From positions 62,001 through 126,000 of the forward strand of contig CAJLRL010000003.1 in NCBI GenBank assembly GCA_905209075.1: DNA of 64,000 nucleotides, written 5' to 3'. The DNA is from an uncultured Lachnospiraceae bacterium. Its GTDB lineage: Bacteria; Bacillota; Clostridia; Lachnospirales; Lachnospiraceae. A program made the position numbers and the translations under genes. Positions 7,759 to 17,343 of the stretch are shown here, piece after piece. Within the stretch, counting starts at the first letter, position 1. Every line of letters starts with the position of its first letter. A model generated the notes under the pieces. The model saw only the letters and a program-made list of their open reading frames with translations, was not told the DNA's origin and made no database searches.

Positions 7759-10098
7759 ATGATAAGACAATTTGGCGATACATTTGTGCTTGACACAGAA
7801 AATACTACATACTGTATGAAAAAGCTTGTTACAGGGCAGATGGAACATCTTTATTATGGGAAAAAACTATACATAGACCGTGAAGAAGATGTATTGTCTC
7901 TTGTTGAAAAACATGAATTTGCTCCGGGAAATACAAACATATATGATAGTGACCATCCACAGTATTCGCTTGAGGATATGAGACTTGAAATGTCGTCATA
8001 CGGAAAAGGTGATATAAGGGAGCCGTTTATCGAAACTGTGCATGATGATGGAGCAATGACAGATGATTTCATTTTTGAATCAGCAGTTATTGAGGATGGC
8101 AGACAGAAGCTTTCTGTGATGCCATGTGCGTATGATGATGAAAAGACAGTAAATGAACTTACGATAATACTTACTGATAAAAATTATGGACTGAAGCTGG
8201 AATTACATTATTGTGTGTTTGAGGGAAGGGATGTCATAACCAGATATTCAAAACTCATAAATGAAAGTGAAAGCGATGTCAGACTAAAAAGACTTATGAG
8301 CATGCAGCTTGATTTTGAAGACAGTGGGTATGTTTTTACTACATTCAATGGCGGATGGGCGAGGGAGATGAACAGACATGATACTCTTATATATGCCGGA
8401 AAACATGTAAACTCTTCATACACAGGTAGTTCATCAAGCAGGGCAAACCCATTTGTGATGCTGTCGCATGAAGATACCTCAGAGGATCATGGTGATTGTT
8501 ATGGGTTTAACCTGGTATACAGTGGAAATCATTATGAGGCATGTGAGGTCAGCTCATTTAATAAGACAAGATATGTATCAGGAATAAATCCACAGTCGTT
8601 TGAATTTCTGATACAAAAAGGCGAAGCATTTGAGACACCCGAGGCTGTTATGACATATTCCCCATATGGCTTTAATGGAATGAGCCGGATAATGCACGAA
8701 TTTGTGAGAGAGTGTATCGTAAGGGGAAAATGGAAACATAAAGTCCGTCCGGTGCTGCTAAACAGCTGGGAGGCAGCATATTTTGACATAAATGAAAGCA
8801 GACTTTTAAAGCTTGCAAAAGCAGGAAAGGATGTAGGAGTTGAACTTTTTGTCATGGATGATGGCTGGTTTGGAACTAGAAATGATGACAAACAGTCACT
8901 TGGAGACTGGTATGTAAATAAGAAAAAACTTCCTCAGGGAATTTCCGGCCTGTGTAAAAAAATAAATGATATGGGATTGGATTTCGGAATATGGGTAGAG
9001 CCGGAGATGGTTAATGTAAACAGCAATCTTTATAAAGAACACCCGGAATGGGTGATAGAGATCCCGGGGAAACCGCATACTGAAGGAAGAAACCAGAGAA
9101 TACTCGATTTCGCAAATCCACAGGTTGTTGAATATATGACAAATGTTATGTCTGATGTTTTTTCATCAGCTGCTATTTCATATGTAAAATGGGATATGAA
9201 CAGGATATTTTCTGATTATTATTCAAAATATCTTCCAAAGGAAAGGCAGGGAGAGTGCGCACACAGATATATCCTCGGGCTTTACAGCATGATGGAGACA
9301 CTTACACAAAAGTATCCTGACATATTATTTGAGGGATGTGCTGCCGGCGGAAACAGATTTGATCTTGGAATACTGTCATATTTTCCACAGATATGGGCAA
9401 GTGATGATACAGATGCGCTATATCGTGTAAATGGAATGACAGGCTATAGCTATGGATATCCAATGTCTGTTGTATCAGCACATGTATCGGCATGCCCGAA
9501 CCATCAGACGCTTCGCACAACACCCCTTGCAACACGCTTTAATGTTGCTGCATTTGGAGTATGTGGATATGAATGTAATCTCTGTGATATGAGTAAAAAT
9601 GATCTTTTGGAAATAAAAGAACAGATAAGCATATATAAAAACTGGCGTGAAGTTCTTATGTACGGAACCTTCTACAGGGGAAGATGTGGTAATGTCCATG
9701 AGTGGACATGCGTATCAAAGGATAGAAAAAGAGCAGTCGGAATGATAATGCAGGAATTGGTGCAGCCTAATATACAGTTTGAACAGTTCTTCCCTAAAGG
9801 CTTAGAAAAACAAGCAAAATACAAATTCTTTAATCGTGAATTAAGATATAATATAAAAGGGTTTGGTGATCTGGTAAATACAGCTTCGCCTATCCATATA
9901 AAGCAGGATTCTGTTTTGCATAATGTGATTTCAAAATTTGTAACAATGCCAGGTGAATGCGAAGAATATACATCATCAGGTTCTGTGCTTATGGCGGGAG
10001 TAAAATTAAAGCAGGGATTTGCTGCAACAGGATACAATGACAATACACGCTATTATCAGGATTTCGGCTCTAGAATATATTTCATGGAAATGATATAA
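7759..10098 (+). CDS. GH36 alpha-galactosidase
   Basis: A 779-residue cytoplasmic enzyme, no signal peptide, that splits terminal alpha-1,6-galactose from melibiose and raffinose-type sugars. It has the GH36 order: N-terminal beta-sandwich, TIM barrel from about residue 320 and C-terminal beta domain. The barrel shows VRPVLLNSWEAAYFDI, FVMDDGWFG and GLDFGIWVEPEMVN. The nucleophile Asp is in YVKWDMNR and the acid/base Asp in WASDDTDA, both intact. The length is usual for the bacterial tetrameric group. SD AAAGGGGGA. It is the last gene of the TetR-transferase-symporter run. The name agaN/rafA/melA cannot be decided from sequence alone. Confidence 0.92.
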   Translation: MIRQFGDTFVLDTENTTYCMKKLVTGQMEHLYYGKKLYIDREEDVLSLVEKHEFAPGNTNIYDSDHPQYSLEDMRLEMSSYGKGDIREPFIETVHDDGAMTDDFIFESAVIEDGRQKLSVMPCAYDDEKTVNELTIILTDKNYGLKLELHYCVFEGRDVITRYSKLINESESDVRLKRLMSMQLDFEDSGYVFTTFNGGWAREMNRHDTLIYAGKHVNSSYTGSSSSRANPFVMLSHEDTSEDHGDCYGFNLVYSGNHYEACEVSSFNKTRYVSGINPQSFEFLIQKGEAFETPEAVMTYSPYGFNGMSRIMHEFVRECIVRGKWKHKVRPVLLNSWEAAYFDINESRLLKLAKAGKDVGVELFVMDDGWFGTRNDDKQSLGDWYVNKKKLPQGISGLCKKINDMGLDFGIWVEPEMVNVNSNLYKEHPEWVIEIPGKPHTEGRNQRILDFANPQVVEYMTNVMSDVFSSAAISYVKWDMNRIFSDYYSKYLPKERQGECAHRYILGLYSMMETLTQKYPDILFEGCAAGGNRFDLGILSYFPQIWASDDTDALYRVNGMTGYSYGYPMSVVSAHVSACPNHQTLRTTPLATRFNVAAFGVCGYECNLCDMSKNDLLEIKEQISIYKNWREVLMYGTFYRGRCGNVHEWTCVSKDRKRAVGMIMQELVQPNIQFEQFFPKGLEKQAKYKFFNRELRYNIKGFGDLVNTASPIHIKQDSVLHNVISKFVTMPGECEEYTSSGSVLMAGVKLKQGFAATGYNDNTRYYQDFGSRIYFMEMI

Positions 10099-10105
10099 TT
10101 GACTA

Positions 10106-10135
10106 AAACTTCCCACGCTGGAGCGTGGGAAGTTT
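10106..10135 (+). terminator. Hairpin after alpha-galactosidase (terminator-like)
   Basis: A perfect 14-bp inverted repeat (10106-10119 with 10122-10135) with a two-base loop, AAACTTCCCACGCT on the 5' side. The tail is AAATAATT, without a U-run, so termination may be weak. The 3' arm shares GTGGGAAGTTT with the repeat at 4791-4818, so it may instead be a relative of that element. Confidence 0.55.
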
Positions 10136-10172
10136 AAATAATTGAATATAGCATTTTTAGGAGATATTATTA

Positions 10173-10754
10173 ATGGCAAAGTTATTTTTTAGATATGGAG
10201 CTATGGGAAGCTCGAAAACTGCAAATGCACTTATGGTGGAATATAACTACAGGGAGCGAGGCAAGAAGGCAGTGCTTGCAAAACCAAAGACCGATACAAG
10301 AGATGGCAGGAATATCATTTCATCAAGGATCGGACTTTCAAGTCCATGTATTCTTGTGGAGGAACTTGAGCAGATGCCTGATGAAAAAATAAAGGGATAT
10401 GACTGTGTTATTGTGGACGAAGCACAGTTTTGCAATAAAAGCCAGGTTGAATTATTTGTACACATAGTTGATGATTTAAATATTCCAGTCATATGCTATG
10501 GACTTCGCGCAGATTTTAAGAACGAATTATTCGAGGGTAGTATGTGGCTTCTGGCATGGGCAGATGTGATAGAAGAAATAAAGACAGTATGCTGGTGCGG
10601 AAAAGCTGCAAAATGCAATGCCAGATATGACAAAAACGGTATCATACGAAAGGGAAGCCAGGTTGTTCTTGGAGGTAACAGCTCTTATATAGCATTATGC
10701 AGGAAACATCTCCGGGAGGGCAATCTTGGCCCGGATTTTTCATACGATTTTTAA
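10173..10754 (+). CDS. tdk: Thymidine kinase (type II)
   Basis: A 193-residue salvage enzyme that phosphorylates thymidine with ATP. The P-loop is YGAMGSSKTANAL near residue 8 and the Asp-Glu Walker B is VIVDEAQF. The lasso region with zinc ligands follows (CWCGKAAKCNARY and a later LCRKH). The length fits the small homotetrameric TK1-like group. SD AGGAGA at good spacing. It lies 15 bases before the short-chain dehydrogenase gene. Confidence 0.93.
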   Translation: MAKLFFRYGAMGSSKTANALMVEYNYRERGKKAVLAKPKTDTRDGRNIISSRIGLSSPCILVEELEQMPDEKIKGYDCVIVDEAQFCNKSQVELFVHIVDDLNIPVICYGLRADFKNELFEGSMWLLAWADVIEEIKTVCWCGKAAKCNARYDKNGIIRKGSQVVLGGNSSYIALCRKHLREGNLGPDFSYDF

Positions 10755-10769
10755 TGGAGGCAGAAGTGG

Positions 10770-11552
10770 ATGAAAAAGAAAAATTCATATGCAGTTATAA
10801 CAGGTGCAAGCAGCGGAATAGGAGCAGAGTTTGCCAAAAGACTTGCGGCAGAGGGGTATGATCTGATCCTTATAGCAAGAAGAGAAGACCGCCTTAAAAA
10901 AATATCAGAAAAACTAAAAAAACTTGGCACGGAGTGCATGATCATCGAAGCTGATCTTAGTAAAATATCTAATTGCCGAAAGCTTATAGACTATATAAGC
11001 AAAAGAAATATCGGGATATTTATAAACAATGCCGGATTCGGTGATTGTGGGGCTTTTTTGGAATCTGACACAGAGAAAGAATTAAACATGATAGATTTAA
11101 ATGTCAAAGCTTTGCATTATCTTACCAAAGGAGCAGCAAAAATCATGGACAGACAGGGGTATGGCTATATTTTAAATGTAGCAAGTTCGGCAGGCCTTAT
11201 CCCGGCAGGTCCTTATATGGCCACCTACTATGCTACAAAAGCATATGTAACAAGTCTATCAAGAGCAGTTGCAGAGGAATTTAAGCAAAAGAACAGCAGA
11301 GTATACATAGGATGTCTCTGCCCGGGACCTGTGGATACTGAATTTAATGATGTCGCCAATGTTAAATTCGCCTTAAAAGGAATCTCTCCATCGTATTGTG
11401 CAAATTATGCAATAGATATGATGAAAAAGCGCAGGATCGTAATAGTTCCAACCTTGAAAATGAAGCTGGCTGTGACCATTGGCAGATTTATTTCCCAGCC
11501 TCTGTATATAAAAATCGTTTCTCATCAGCAAAAAAAGAAAATTAGGGGTTGA
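10770..11552 (+). CDS. Short-chain dehydrogenase/reductase (SDR)
   Basis: A 260-residue classical SDR with a Rossmann fold. The cofactor loop is TGASSGIG at about 9-16 and NNAG is present. The catalytic Ser lies in NVASSAGL, and Tyr and Lys in YYATKAY. ARRED after the second strand, with basic residues, favours NADPH. The closest type is the DltE/YqjQ-like group, but the substrate is not known. Its stop codon overlaps the -35 box of the trp promoter. Confidence 0.85.
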   Translation: MKKKNSYAVITGASSGIGAEFAKRLAAEGYDLILIARREDRLKKISEKLKKLGTECMIIEADLSKISNCRKLIDYISKRNIGIFINNAGFGDCGAFLESDTEKELNMIDLNVKALHYLTKGAAKIMDRQGYGYILNVASSAGLIPAGPYMATYYATKAYVTSLSRAVAEEFKQKNSRVYIGCLCPGPVDTEFNDVANVKFALKGISPSYCANYAIDMMKKRRIVIVPTLKMKLAVTIGRFISQPLYIKIVSHQQKKKIRG

Positions 11553-11577
11553 CAAAAGCACTTCACTTAGGTATAGT
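11549..11577 (+). promoter_or_regulatory. SigA-type promoter of the trp operon
   Basis: TTGACA at 11549-11554, a 17-base spacer and TATAGT at 11572-11577. The -35 box overlaps the TGA stop of the SDR gene. Transcription would start near 11584, just before the T-box leader. Confidence 0.85.
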
Positions 11578-11584
11578 GTTAAAC

Positions 11585-11956
11585 AAATAAAGGAACAACA
11601 AAATATTTAAAATCTTTGAGCGAAAGTAGTACAGCAGATAATTCTTCACAGAGAGTCAGCGGTGGTGGAAGCTGATATGATAGTCTGGATGGAATGGATT
11701 CGTTAGATGCAAAGTGAATTATAGTAGCAGCGCCGTTTCCCTACGTTATAAGGGTAGGATATCATAAATCATTATACTGGTTTATCGTATCTGTGAGATT
11801 ATGTTTTTGGGTGGCTGATTCCGATGACGGGATCAGCTTTTTTTATTTTAGCTGATGAGCCAGAATGAATCTTTACGGAAACATAATAAATAAGGGTGGC
11901 ACCACGGCAATGATCGTCCCTGATAAAGCAAAACCGGCTTTATCAGGGATTTTTTT
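11585..11956 (+). ncRNA. T-box leader of the tryptophan operon
   Basis: The 455 bases between the SDR gene and trpE hold a T-box riboswitch. The AGAGAG of stem I is at 11650-11655. Two UGG triplets at 11686 and 11695 sit where the specifier codon belongs, which fits tRNA(Trp). The T-box sequence AAGGGTGGCACCACGG is at 11892-11907. The terminator has arms 11917-11929 and 11937-11949 and then seven T. Uncharged tRNA(Trp) should pair with the UGG and the T-box and favour the antiterminator. Unusually, a second hairpin with seven T (11814-11844) stands ahead of the T-box. Confidence 0.93.
11814..11844 (+). terminator. Extra terminator-like hairpin inside the T-box leader
   Basis: Arms GCTGATTCCG (11814-11823) and CGGGATCAGC (11828-11837), loop ATGA, followed by seven T. 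One pair is a G-T wobble. It stands where stem III is expected. GCTGAT at 11851-11856 could pair with ATCAGC at 11832-11837 and open the hairpin. Function is not known. Confidence 0.6.
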
Positions 11957-12007
11957 ATTATATATCCCAAAGATATGTAACGTAAAATTGATAAAAAGGA
12001 GCATGTG

Positions 12008-13417
12008 ATGAGAGAACTAAAGGTTTACAAAAAAACAGTCAGTATAGTTAATGAGACAGCGATCGGAATGTATGAGAATGTTGTAGGTAAAAAAACAGGT
12101 TTTCTGCTTGAAAGTTATGATAAAAACTATGACAGATATACTTTTTTTGGTGCACAGCCGGAGGAAATAATAACGTCTGAAAAAAACAGCCTTGTTATAA
12201 CAAAAGATGATGGCACGAAGGAGATAAGAAAGGGTAATCCTTTGGAGTTATTAAAAGAATATTATAGTGATTTTAATATAATAAAAGAAAATGAAGAATT
12301 AAGTTTTTCAGGTGGTCTGGTAGGAAATCTTGGATATGATTTTGTAAGGTACGCAGAGAAGCTTCCGGATAACAACCCTGATGAGATAGGAATTGAAACA
12401 ATCCAGCTTATGCTTATGACAAAATTTCTTCTTGTCGATCATGTGGCAGAAACTCTAACAGCGATAATTCTTGAAAAAAATGACACTGAGGGCGAAAAAA
12501 GAGCTTATGAACTTGCTGATGAACTTATACAAAAGGCAAGAAGAACTCCAAAAGAAGTGGAAAGAAAACCACTTATACATGATGGAAAAATAGTAAAACA
12601 GTCAGATAATCTTTCCGAATACAGTAGAAAAGTAGAAAAAATAAAAGAATACATAAAAGAAGGACACATTTTTCAGACTGTTTTATCACAGAGATGGACA
12701 GTGGAGACGAAGCAGGATGGATTTGATCTGTATAAGGAATTAAGAGAATTAAATCCTTCTCCATACCTTTACTATTTTAACTATGGAGATTTTGAAGTGA
12801 TAGGAAGTTCACCTGAGATGATCGTTAAGAAACAGGGGAATAAAGTTTTCACATGTCCAATAGCAGGGACAAGAAAAAGAGGTGCTAATAAGGAAGAAGA
12901 TGAAAAGTTAAAACAAGAATTACTTTCGGATGAAAAAGAACGTGCCGAGCATGTAATGCTTGTAGATCTGGCAAGAAATGATATGGGAAGGATCAGTGAG
13001 TTTGGAACAGTAAAGGTTACACAATTTATGGATGTAGCTAATTACTCACATGTAATGCATATCGTTTCGCAGGTGGAAGGAAGAAAAAAAGGAGAGTTCC
13101 ATCCGCTGGATCTCGTAAAATCGTTCCTTCCGGCCGGAACATTAAGCGGGGCACCAAAGATAAGGGCTATGGAAATTATCGATGAACTTGAAAGTGTAAG
13201 GAGAGGTCTGTACGGCGGTGCAACGGGATATATCGATTTTTCGGGAGACATGGATTTTTGTATAACGATCCGTACAATGATCAAGAGAAAAAATATGGTA
13301 TACCTGCAGGCAGGGGCAGGGATCGTTGCTGATTCAGTACCGGAAAACGAGTATAACGAATGCTGCAATAAGGTTATGGCACTTGCAAAAACACTTGTTA
13401 AGGAGGATAATTTATGA
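12008..13417 (+). CDS. trpE: Anthranilate synthase component I
   Basis: Turns chorismate and ammonia (from TrpG) into anthranilate, the first step of tryptophan synthesis. I prefer ATG 12008 over GTG 12005, because AGGAG at 11997-12001 is six bases before it; this gives 469 residues. LLESYD near the N-terminus is the tryptophan feedback site (LLES). The chorismate-binding core is present with GTRKRGANKEED, DLARNDMGR and the end motif AGTLSGAPKIRAMEIID. The gene overlaps trpG by ATGA, as expected for a 1:1 complex. Confidence 0.95.
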   Translation: MRELKVYKKTVSIVNETAIGMYENVVGKKTGFLLESYDKNYDRYTFFGAQPEEIITSEKNSLVITKDDGTKEIRKGNPLELLKEYYSDFNIIKENEELSFSGGLVGNLGYDFVRYAEKLPDNNPDEIGIETIQLMLMTKFLLVDHVAETLTAIILEKNDTEGEKRAYELADELIQKARRTPKEVERKPLIHDGKIVKQSDNLSEYSRKVEKIKEYIKEGHIFQTVLSQRWTVETKQDGFDLYKELRELNPSPYLYYFNYGDFEVIGSSPEMIVKKQGNKVFTCPIAGTRKRGANKEEDEKLKQELLSDEKERAEHVMLVDLARNDMGRISEFGTVKVTQFMDVANYSHVMHIVSQVEGRKKGEFHPLDLVKSFLPAGTLSGAPKIRAMEIIDELESVRRGLYGGATGYIDFSGDMDFCITIRTMIKRKNMVYLQAGAGIVADSVPENEYNECCNKVMALAKTLVKEDNL

Positions 13418-13983
13418 TTTTGCTGATTGATAATTATGATTCATTTACATACAATTTATACCAATATATGGGAATATTTAATCCTGATATAATAGTTAAG
13501 AGAAATGACGAAATTACAATAGAAGATATAAAAGAAATGAAGCCTGAGAAAATAGTTCTTTCACCAGGACCCAAAAGCCCTAAGGAAGCAGGAATCTGCA
13601 TGGATGTGGTAAAAGAGTTTACAGGGAAACTGCCAATACTTGGAATATGTCTTGGGCATCAGAGTATAGCCGAGGCTCTTGGCGGAACAGTTTCATATGC
13701 AAAATCTCTGTATCACGGAAAACAGTCAGAAGTTATACATGATAAAAGCAGTATTTTTTCGGGGATTGATTCGCCGATAAAGGCAGCCAGATATCATTCA
13801 CTTGCTGTTATGGAAGATGATCTGCCAGAATGCCTTAAAGTAATAGCCAGGACACAGGACGGAGAGATAATGGCGATAAAACATGTTAAATATCCGGTGG
13901 TCGGGCTTCAGTTCCATCCTGAATCAATTTATACAGAGCATGGAAAACGTCTTATAGAAAATTTTATAAACGGAGTGATATAG
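13414..13983 (+). CDS. trpG: Anthranilate synthase component II, glutamine amidotransferase
   Basis: A 189-residue class I amidotransferase that makes ammonia from glutamine for TrpE. The nucleophile Cys lies in GICLGHQS, and the His-Glu pair in LQFHPESI. The oxyanion region is LSPGPKSPKEAG. It is a stand-alone subunit, not fused to trpD as in enterics. In the absence of pabA nearby it may also serve folate synthesis, which cannot be judged here. Its stop is directly followed by the trpC ATG. Confidence 0.95.
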   Translation: MILLIDNYDSFTYNLYQYMGIFNPDIIVKRNDEITIEDIKEMKPEKIVLSPGPKSPKEAGICMDVVKEFTGKLPILGICLGHQSIAEALGGTVSYAKSLYHGKQSEVIHDKSSIFSGIDSPIKAARYHSLAVMEDDLPECLKVIARTQDGEIMAIKHVKYPVVGLQFHPESIYTEHGKRLIENFINGVI

Positions 13984-14760
13984 ATGATACTTGATAAAAT
14001 CGTAGAAGATAAAAAGGCAAGACTTATAGAACATAAAAACGTGATCTCCCTTACAGAGATGAAAAAGTTATCTGATGAGACAGAGAAGAAATCGGACAGA
14101 AGCTTTTATGATAATCTGAAAAAAGATGGGATTTCTATAATAGGGGAATTCAAAAAAGCATCGCCTTCTCTTGGAAAAATTGAAAGCAAGATCAACCTGA
14201 CAGAAAGGATTGATGAATATAATTCGTCAGCTGATGCGATTTCCTGCCTGACCGAAGAAGATCATTTCTGTGGTAATGTTGATTATTTAAAACAGATAAG
14301 AAGCATAACGGAGCTCCCAATAATAAGAAAAGATTTCATGATAGAAGAATATCAGTTTTATGAAGCAAAGGTAATAGGCGCAGACGCAGTTCTTCTGATA
14401 ACAGCTATATTAGATGATGTGCAGATGAAAGATTTCTATCAGCTGTCGGCAGAGCTCGGGCTTGACGTGCTTGTTGAGACACATGATGAATATGAAATAG
14501 AAAGAGCAATGAAGATCGATCCACAGATAATAGGTGTAAATAACAGAAATCTGAATGATTTTTCGATATCACTTGAGACATCAGGGCGGCTTAAAAAGTA
14601 TATCCCGGACGATAAAGTGTTTGTTGCGGAAAGCGGGATAATGACGGACGAAGATGTGCTTTACTTAAAGCAGATAGGTGCTGATGGCTTTTTGATAGGC
14701 AGAGCATTTATGGAAGCTGATAATCCGGGGGAGCTGGCACGAAGATGGAAAGAGATGTAA
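13984..14760 (+). CDS. trpC: Indole-3-glycerol phosphate synthase
   Basis: A 258-residue TIM-barrel enzyme that closes the indole ring from CdRP. Catalytic marks are the Glu-Lys region EFKKASPSLGKI, LPIIRKDFMIEEYQ, GVNNRNLNDF and VAESGIM. It is monofunctional; the isomerase is a separate gene (trpF) that overlaps it by 16 bases. The start codon directly follows the trpG stop, so translational coupling is likely. Confidence 0.95.
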   Translation: MILDKIVEDKKARLIEHKNVISLTEMKKLSDETEKKSDRSFYDNLKKDGISIIGEFKKASPSLGKIESKINLTERIDEYNSSADAISCLTEEDHFCGNVDYLKQIRSITELPIIRKDFMIEEYQFYEAKVIGADAVLLITAILDDVQMKDFYQLSAELGLDVLVETHDEYEIERAMKIDPQIIGVNNRNLNDFSISLETSGRLKKYIPDDKVFVAESGIMTDEDVLYLKQIGADGFLIGRAFMEADNPGELARRWKEM

Positions 14761-15359
14761 AAGTAAAGATATGTGGGATAACAACTGAAACGGAAATAGG
14801 TTATCTGAATGAATCAGAAGCTGATTACGCTGGCTTTGTTTTTTGGGAGAAAAGCAAAAGATATGTAACATTACAAAAAGCAAAAAAATTAAAAGATAAA
14901 TTAATAAATCATATAAAGACAGTTGCTGTAATGGTTTCACCGGAAATAGAATTTGTAAAAGAAATTGAAAATGCCGGCTTTGATATCCTGCAGATACATG
15001 GCGAGTTAAAACCGGAGGTGATAAATAAAGCAGTCAAGCCTATATGGTATGCACAAAACATTAAAAATTCATCAGACATAGCTGATTTTGGTATTGATCA
15101 AAATATAAGTGCAATCGTTATAGATGGCGAAAAATATGGTGGCGGAAAGACCTTTGACTGGACAGCTGATGCGGTAAATAAGCGCATGGACATAAAAATC
15201 CCGATCGTGCTTGCAGGCGGATTAAACAGCAAAAATGTAATTGATGGAATAGAAAAATTCCAGCCGGATATTGTAGACGTAAGTACCGGGGTAGAAGGAA
15301 CAAGTGGTAAAGACAAAAAATTAATTTTAGATTTTATAGAAAGGGTAAAACATGAATAA
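14745..15359 (+). CDS. trpF: Phosphoribosylanthranilate isomerase
   Basis: A 204-residue TIM-barrel enzyme that converts PRA to CdRP. It begins with the family start VKICGITTETE, which carries the catalytic Cys. The catalytic Asp lies in AIVIDGEKYGGGKTFDW, and the phosphate loop is LAGGLNSKNV with VDVSTGVEG. The start overlaps the end of trpC by 16 bases and the end overlaps trpB by eight, so the order C-F-B is tightly coupled. Confidence 0.93.
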   Translation: MERDVKVKICGITTETEIGYLNESEADYAGFVFWEKSKRYVTLQKAKKLKDKLINHIKTVAVMVSPEIEFVKEIENAGFDILQIHGELKPEVINKAVKPIWYAQNIKNSSDIADFGIDQNISAIVIDGEKYGGGKTFDWTADAVNKRMDIKIPIVLAGGLNSKNVIDGIEKFQPDIVDVSTGVEGTSGKDKKLILDFIERVKHE

Positions 15360-16539
15360 AAAAGCATATTATGGAGAATTTGGAGGCCAGTATGTGGCCG
15401 AATCACTTATGAATACATTAAATGAGGTTGATGAAGCTTTTGAAGCAGCAATAAAGGATCCTGAATTTATTAAGCAGTTCCATTATTATCTGAAGCAGTA
15501 TGTCGGAAGACAGACTCCGCTTTACTTTGCAGAACGCCTTTCAGAAAAATATGGAACAAAGATATATTTAAAGCGTGAAGACTTAAATCACACAGGTGCA
15601 CATAAAATAAATAATGTTATAGGCCAGATACTTCTTGCAAAACGGATGGGAAAAACAAAAGTTATCGCTGAAACAGGGGCAGGCCAGCATGGGGTGGCAA
15701 CAGCGACAGGAGCAGCGCTTTTTAATATGGAATGTACGGTTTTTATGGGCAAAGAAGATATAAAACGTCAGGCGCTTAATGTTATGAGAATGGAAATGCT
15801 CGGAGCAAAAGTTGTTTCGGTTGAATCAGGCAGTAACACGTTAAAGGATGCTACAAACGAAGCGATAAGGACATGGGCAAAGACAGCTGAAGACACATTT
15901 TATATTATTGGTTCTGCGGTGGGACCATATCCATACCCTAAAATGGTAAAAGAATTCCAGTCAGTAATAAGCCGTGAGGCAAAAAAACAGCACTATGAGG
16001 CTGAAGGAAGACTTCCGGATGTTGTAATGGCATGTGTAGGGGGAGGATCAAATTCAATAGGAATGTTTGCCGATTTTATTGATGAAAAAGGTGTTGAGCT
16101 TATAGGAGTTGAGGCTGCCGGAAAAGGGATTGAAACAGGAGAACATGCTTCTGCAATGGCACTTGGAAAACCGGGCGTTCTTCATGGGATGAAATCCTAT
16201 CTGCTTCAGGATGATGATGGAAATGTACAGCTTGCACATTCTATATCTGCAGGGCTTGATTATCCGGGAGTCGGACCGGAACATGCATATTTAAGAGACA
16301 GCGGAAGAGCAGATTATGTATCGGTTACAGACAAAGAAGCTATGGATGCACTTATGGAGCTTACAAGACTTGAGGGGATAATCCCTGCAATTGAAAGTTC
16401 ACATGCTATGGCTTATGCTTTTAAAAAAGCAAAGGAAATGAGTAAGGACCAGTCGATGATAGTATGTCTTTCCGGGCGTGGTGATAAGGATGTAAATACT
16501 ATTTCTGACTACCTTGCGGGTAAAGGATATTTAAACTAG
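15352..16539 (+). CDS. trpB: Tryptophan synthase beta chain
   Basis: A 395-residue PLP enzyme that joins indole and serine. The Schiff-base Lys is in LNHTGAHKINN. Next come the substrate loop AETGAGQHGVATA and the phosphate cup GGGSNSIGMF. The C-terminal SGRGDKDV is standard. It begins YYGEFGGQYVAESL, which places it in the usual TrpB1 group that pairs with TrpA, encoded ten bases later. It accepts indole from TrpA through a tunnel. Confidence 0.96.
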   Translation: MNKKAYYGEFGGQYVAESLMNTLNEVDEAFEAAIKDPEFIKQFHYYLKQYVGRQTPLYFAERLSEKYGTKIYLKREDLNHTGAHKINNVIGQILLAKRMGKTKVIAETGAGQHGVATATGAALFNMECTVFMGKEDIKRQALNVMRMEMLGAKVVSVESGSNTLKDATNEAIRTWAKTAEDTFYIIGSAVGPYPYPKMVKEFQSVISREAKKQHYEAEGRLPDVVMACVGGGSNSIGMFADFIDEKGVELIGVEAAGKGIETGEHASAMALGKPGVLHGMKSYLLQDDDGNVQLAHSISAGLDYPGVGPEHAYLRDSGRADYVSVTDKEAMDALMELTRLEGIIPAIESSHAMAYAFKKAKEMSKDQSMIVCLSGRGDKDVNTISDYLAGKGYLN

Positions 16540-16549
16540 GAGGCTTAGA

Positions 16550-17332
16550 ATGAATCGCATAGAAGAAAAATTAAATCACAATAAAACAAAAGCACTTATT
16601 ACATATATAACGGCAGGTCTGCCGGATCTTGAGACAACTAAAAAACTTGTGAAAGCACAAGAGGCTGGCGGTGTGGATGTAATAGAACTTGGTGTTCCGT
16701 TTTCAGACCCGATTGCAGATGGTCCTGTTATACAGGCAGCATCATATGAAGCTATACAAAACGGCGCTACACTCAAAAAAATATTCAAATGCATGGAAGA
16801 AATGAGAAGCGAAGGTGTAACTGTACCAATTATTTTTATGATGTACTATAACACGATACTTCATTATGGAATTAAAGAATTTGCAGATAAGTGTAAAAAT
16901 GCCGGTGTGGACGGACTGATCGTGCCGGATCTTCCATTTGAAGAGCAGGATGAACTTGCAGATGCACTTGGTGATGATGGAAAAACAATTCTGATACAGC
17001 TTGTATCACCTGTATCAGAAGATAGAATTCCAATGATACTTGAAAATGCAAGAGGATTTGTATATTGCGTATCATCTATGGGAGTGACAGGGCAGGCAGG
17101 AGGATTCCATAAAGAAGTCCGCAGATATCTGGAATATGTCAAGTCGGTTTCAAAAATTCCAGTAATGATGGGATTTGGAATAAAGTCAGCAGCAGATGTA
17201 GAACCTCTTATGGATACAATAGATGGAGTGATCGTAGGTTCACATTTTATAAATCTTATGAGAGATAGCAATTTCGATGAAAATGCTGCAAAACAATATT
17301 GCAAAGAATTTAAACAGGAATTAATAAGGTAG
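16550..17332 (+). CDS. trpA: Tryptophan synthase alpha chain
   Basis: A 260-residue TIM barrel that splits indole-3-glycerol phosphate and passes indole to TrpB. The catalytic Glu is in VIELGVPFSDPIADGPVIQ, followed by the second acidic residue in GLIVPDLPFEEQ. The phosphate site is GFGIKSAADV with VGSHFINLM. SD AGGAGG with normal spacing. It is followed, 11 bases on, by trpD, an order unlike the usual E-G-D-C-F-B-A. Confidence 0.95.
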   Translation: MNRIEEKLNHNKTKALITYITAGLPDLETTKKLVKAQEAGGVDVIELGVPFSDPIADGPVIQAASYEAIQNGATLKKIFKCMEEMRSEGVTVPIIFMMYYNTILHYGIKEFADKCKNAGVDGLIVPDLPFEEQDELADALGDDGKTILIQLVSPVSEDRIPMILENARGFVYCVSSMGVTGQAGGFHKEVRRYLEYVKSVSKIPVMMGFGIKSAADVEPLMDTIDGVIVGSHFINLMRDSNFDENAAKQYCKEFKQELIR

Positions 17333-17343
17333 GAGGAAATATT

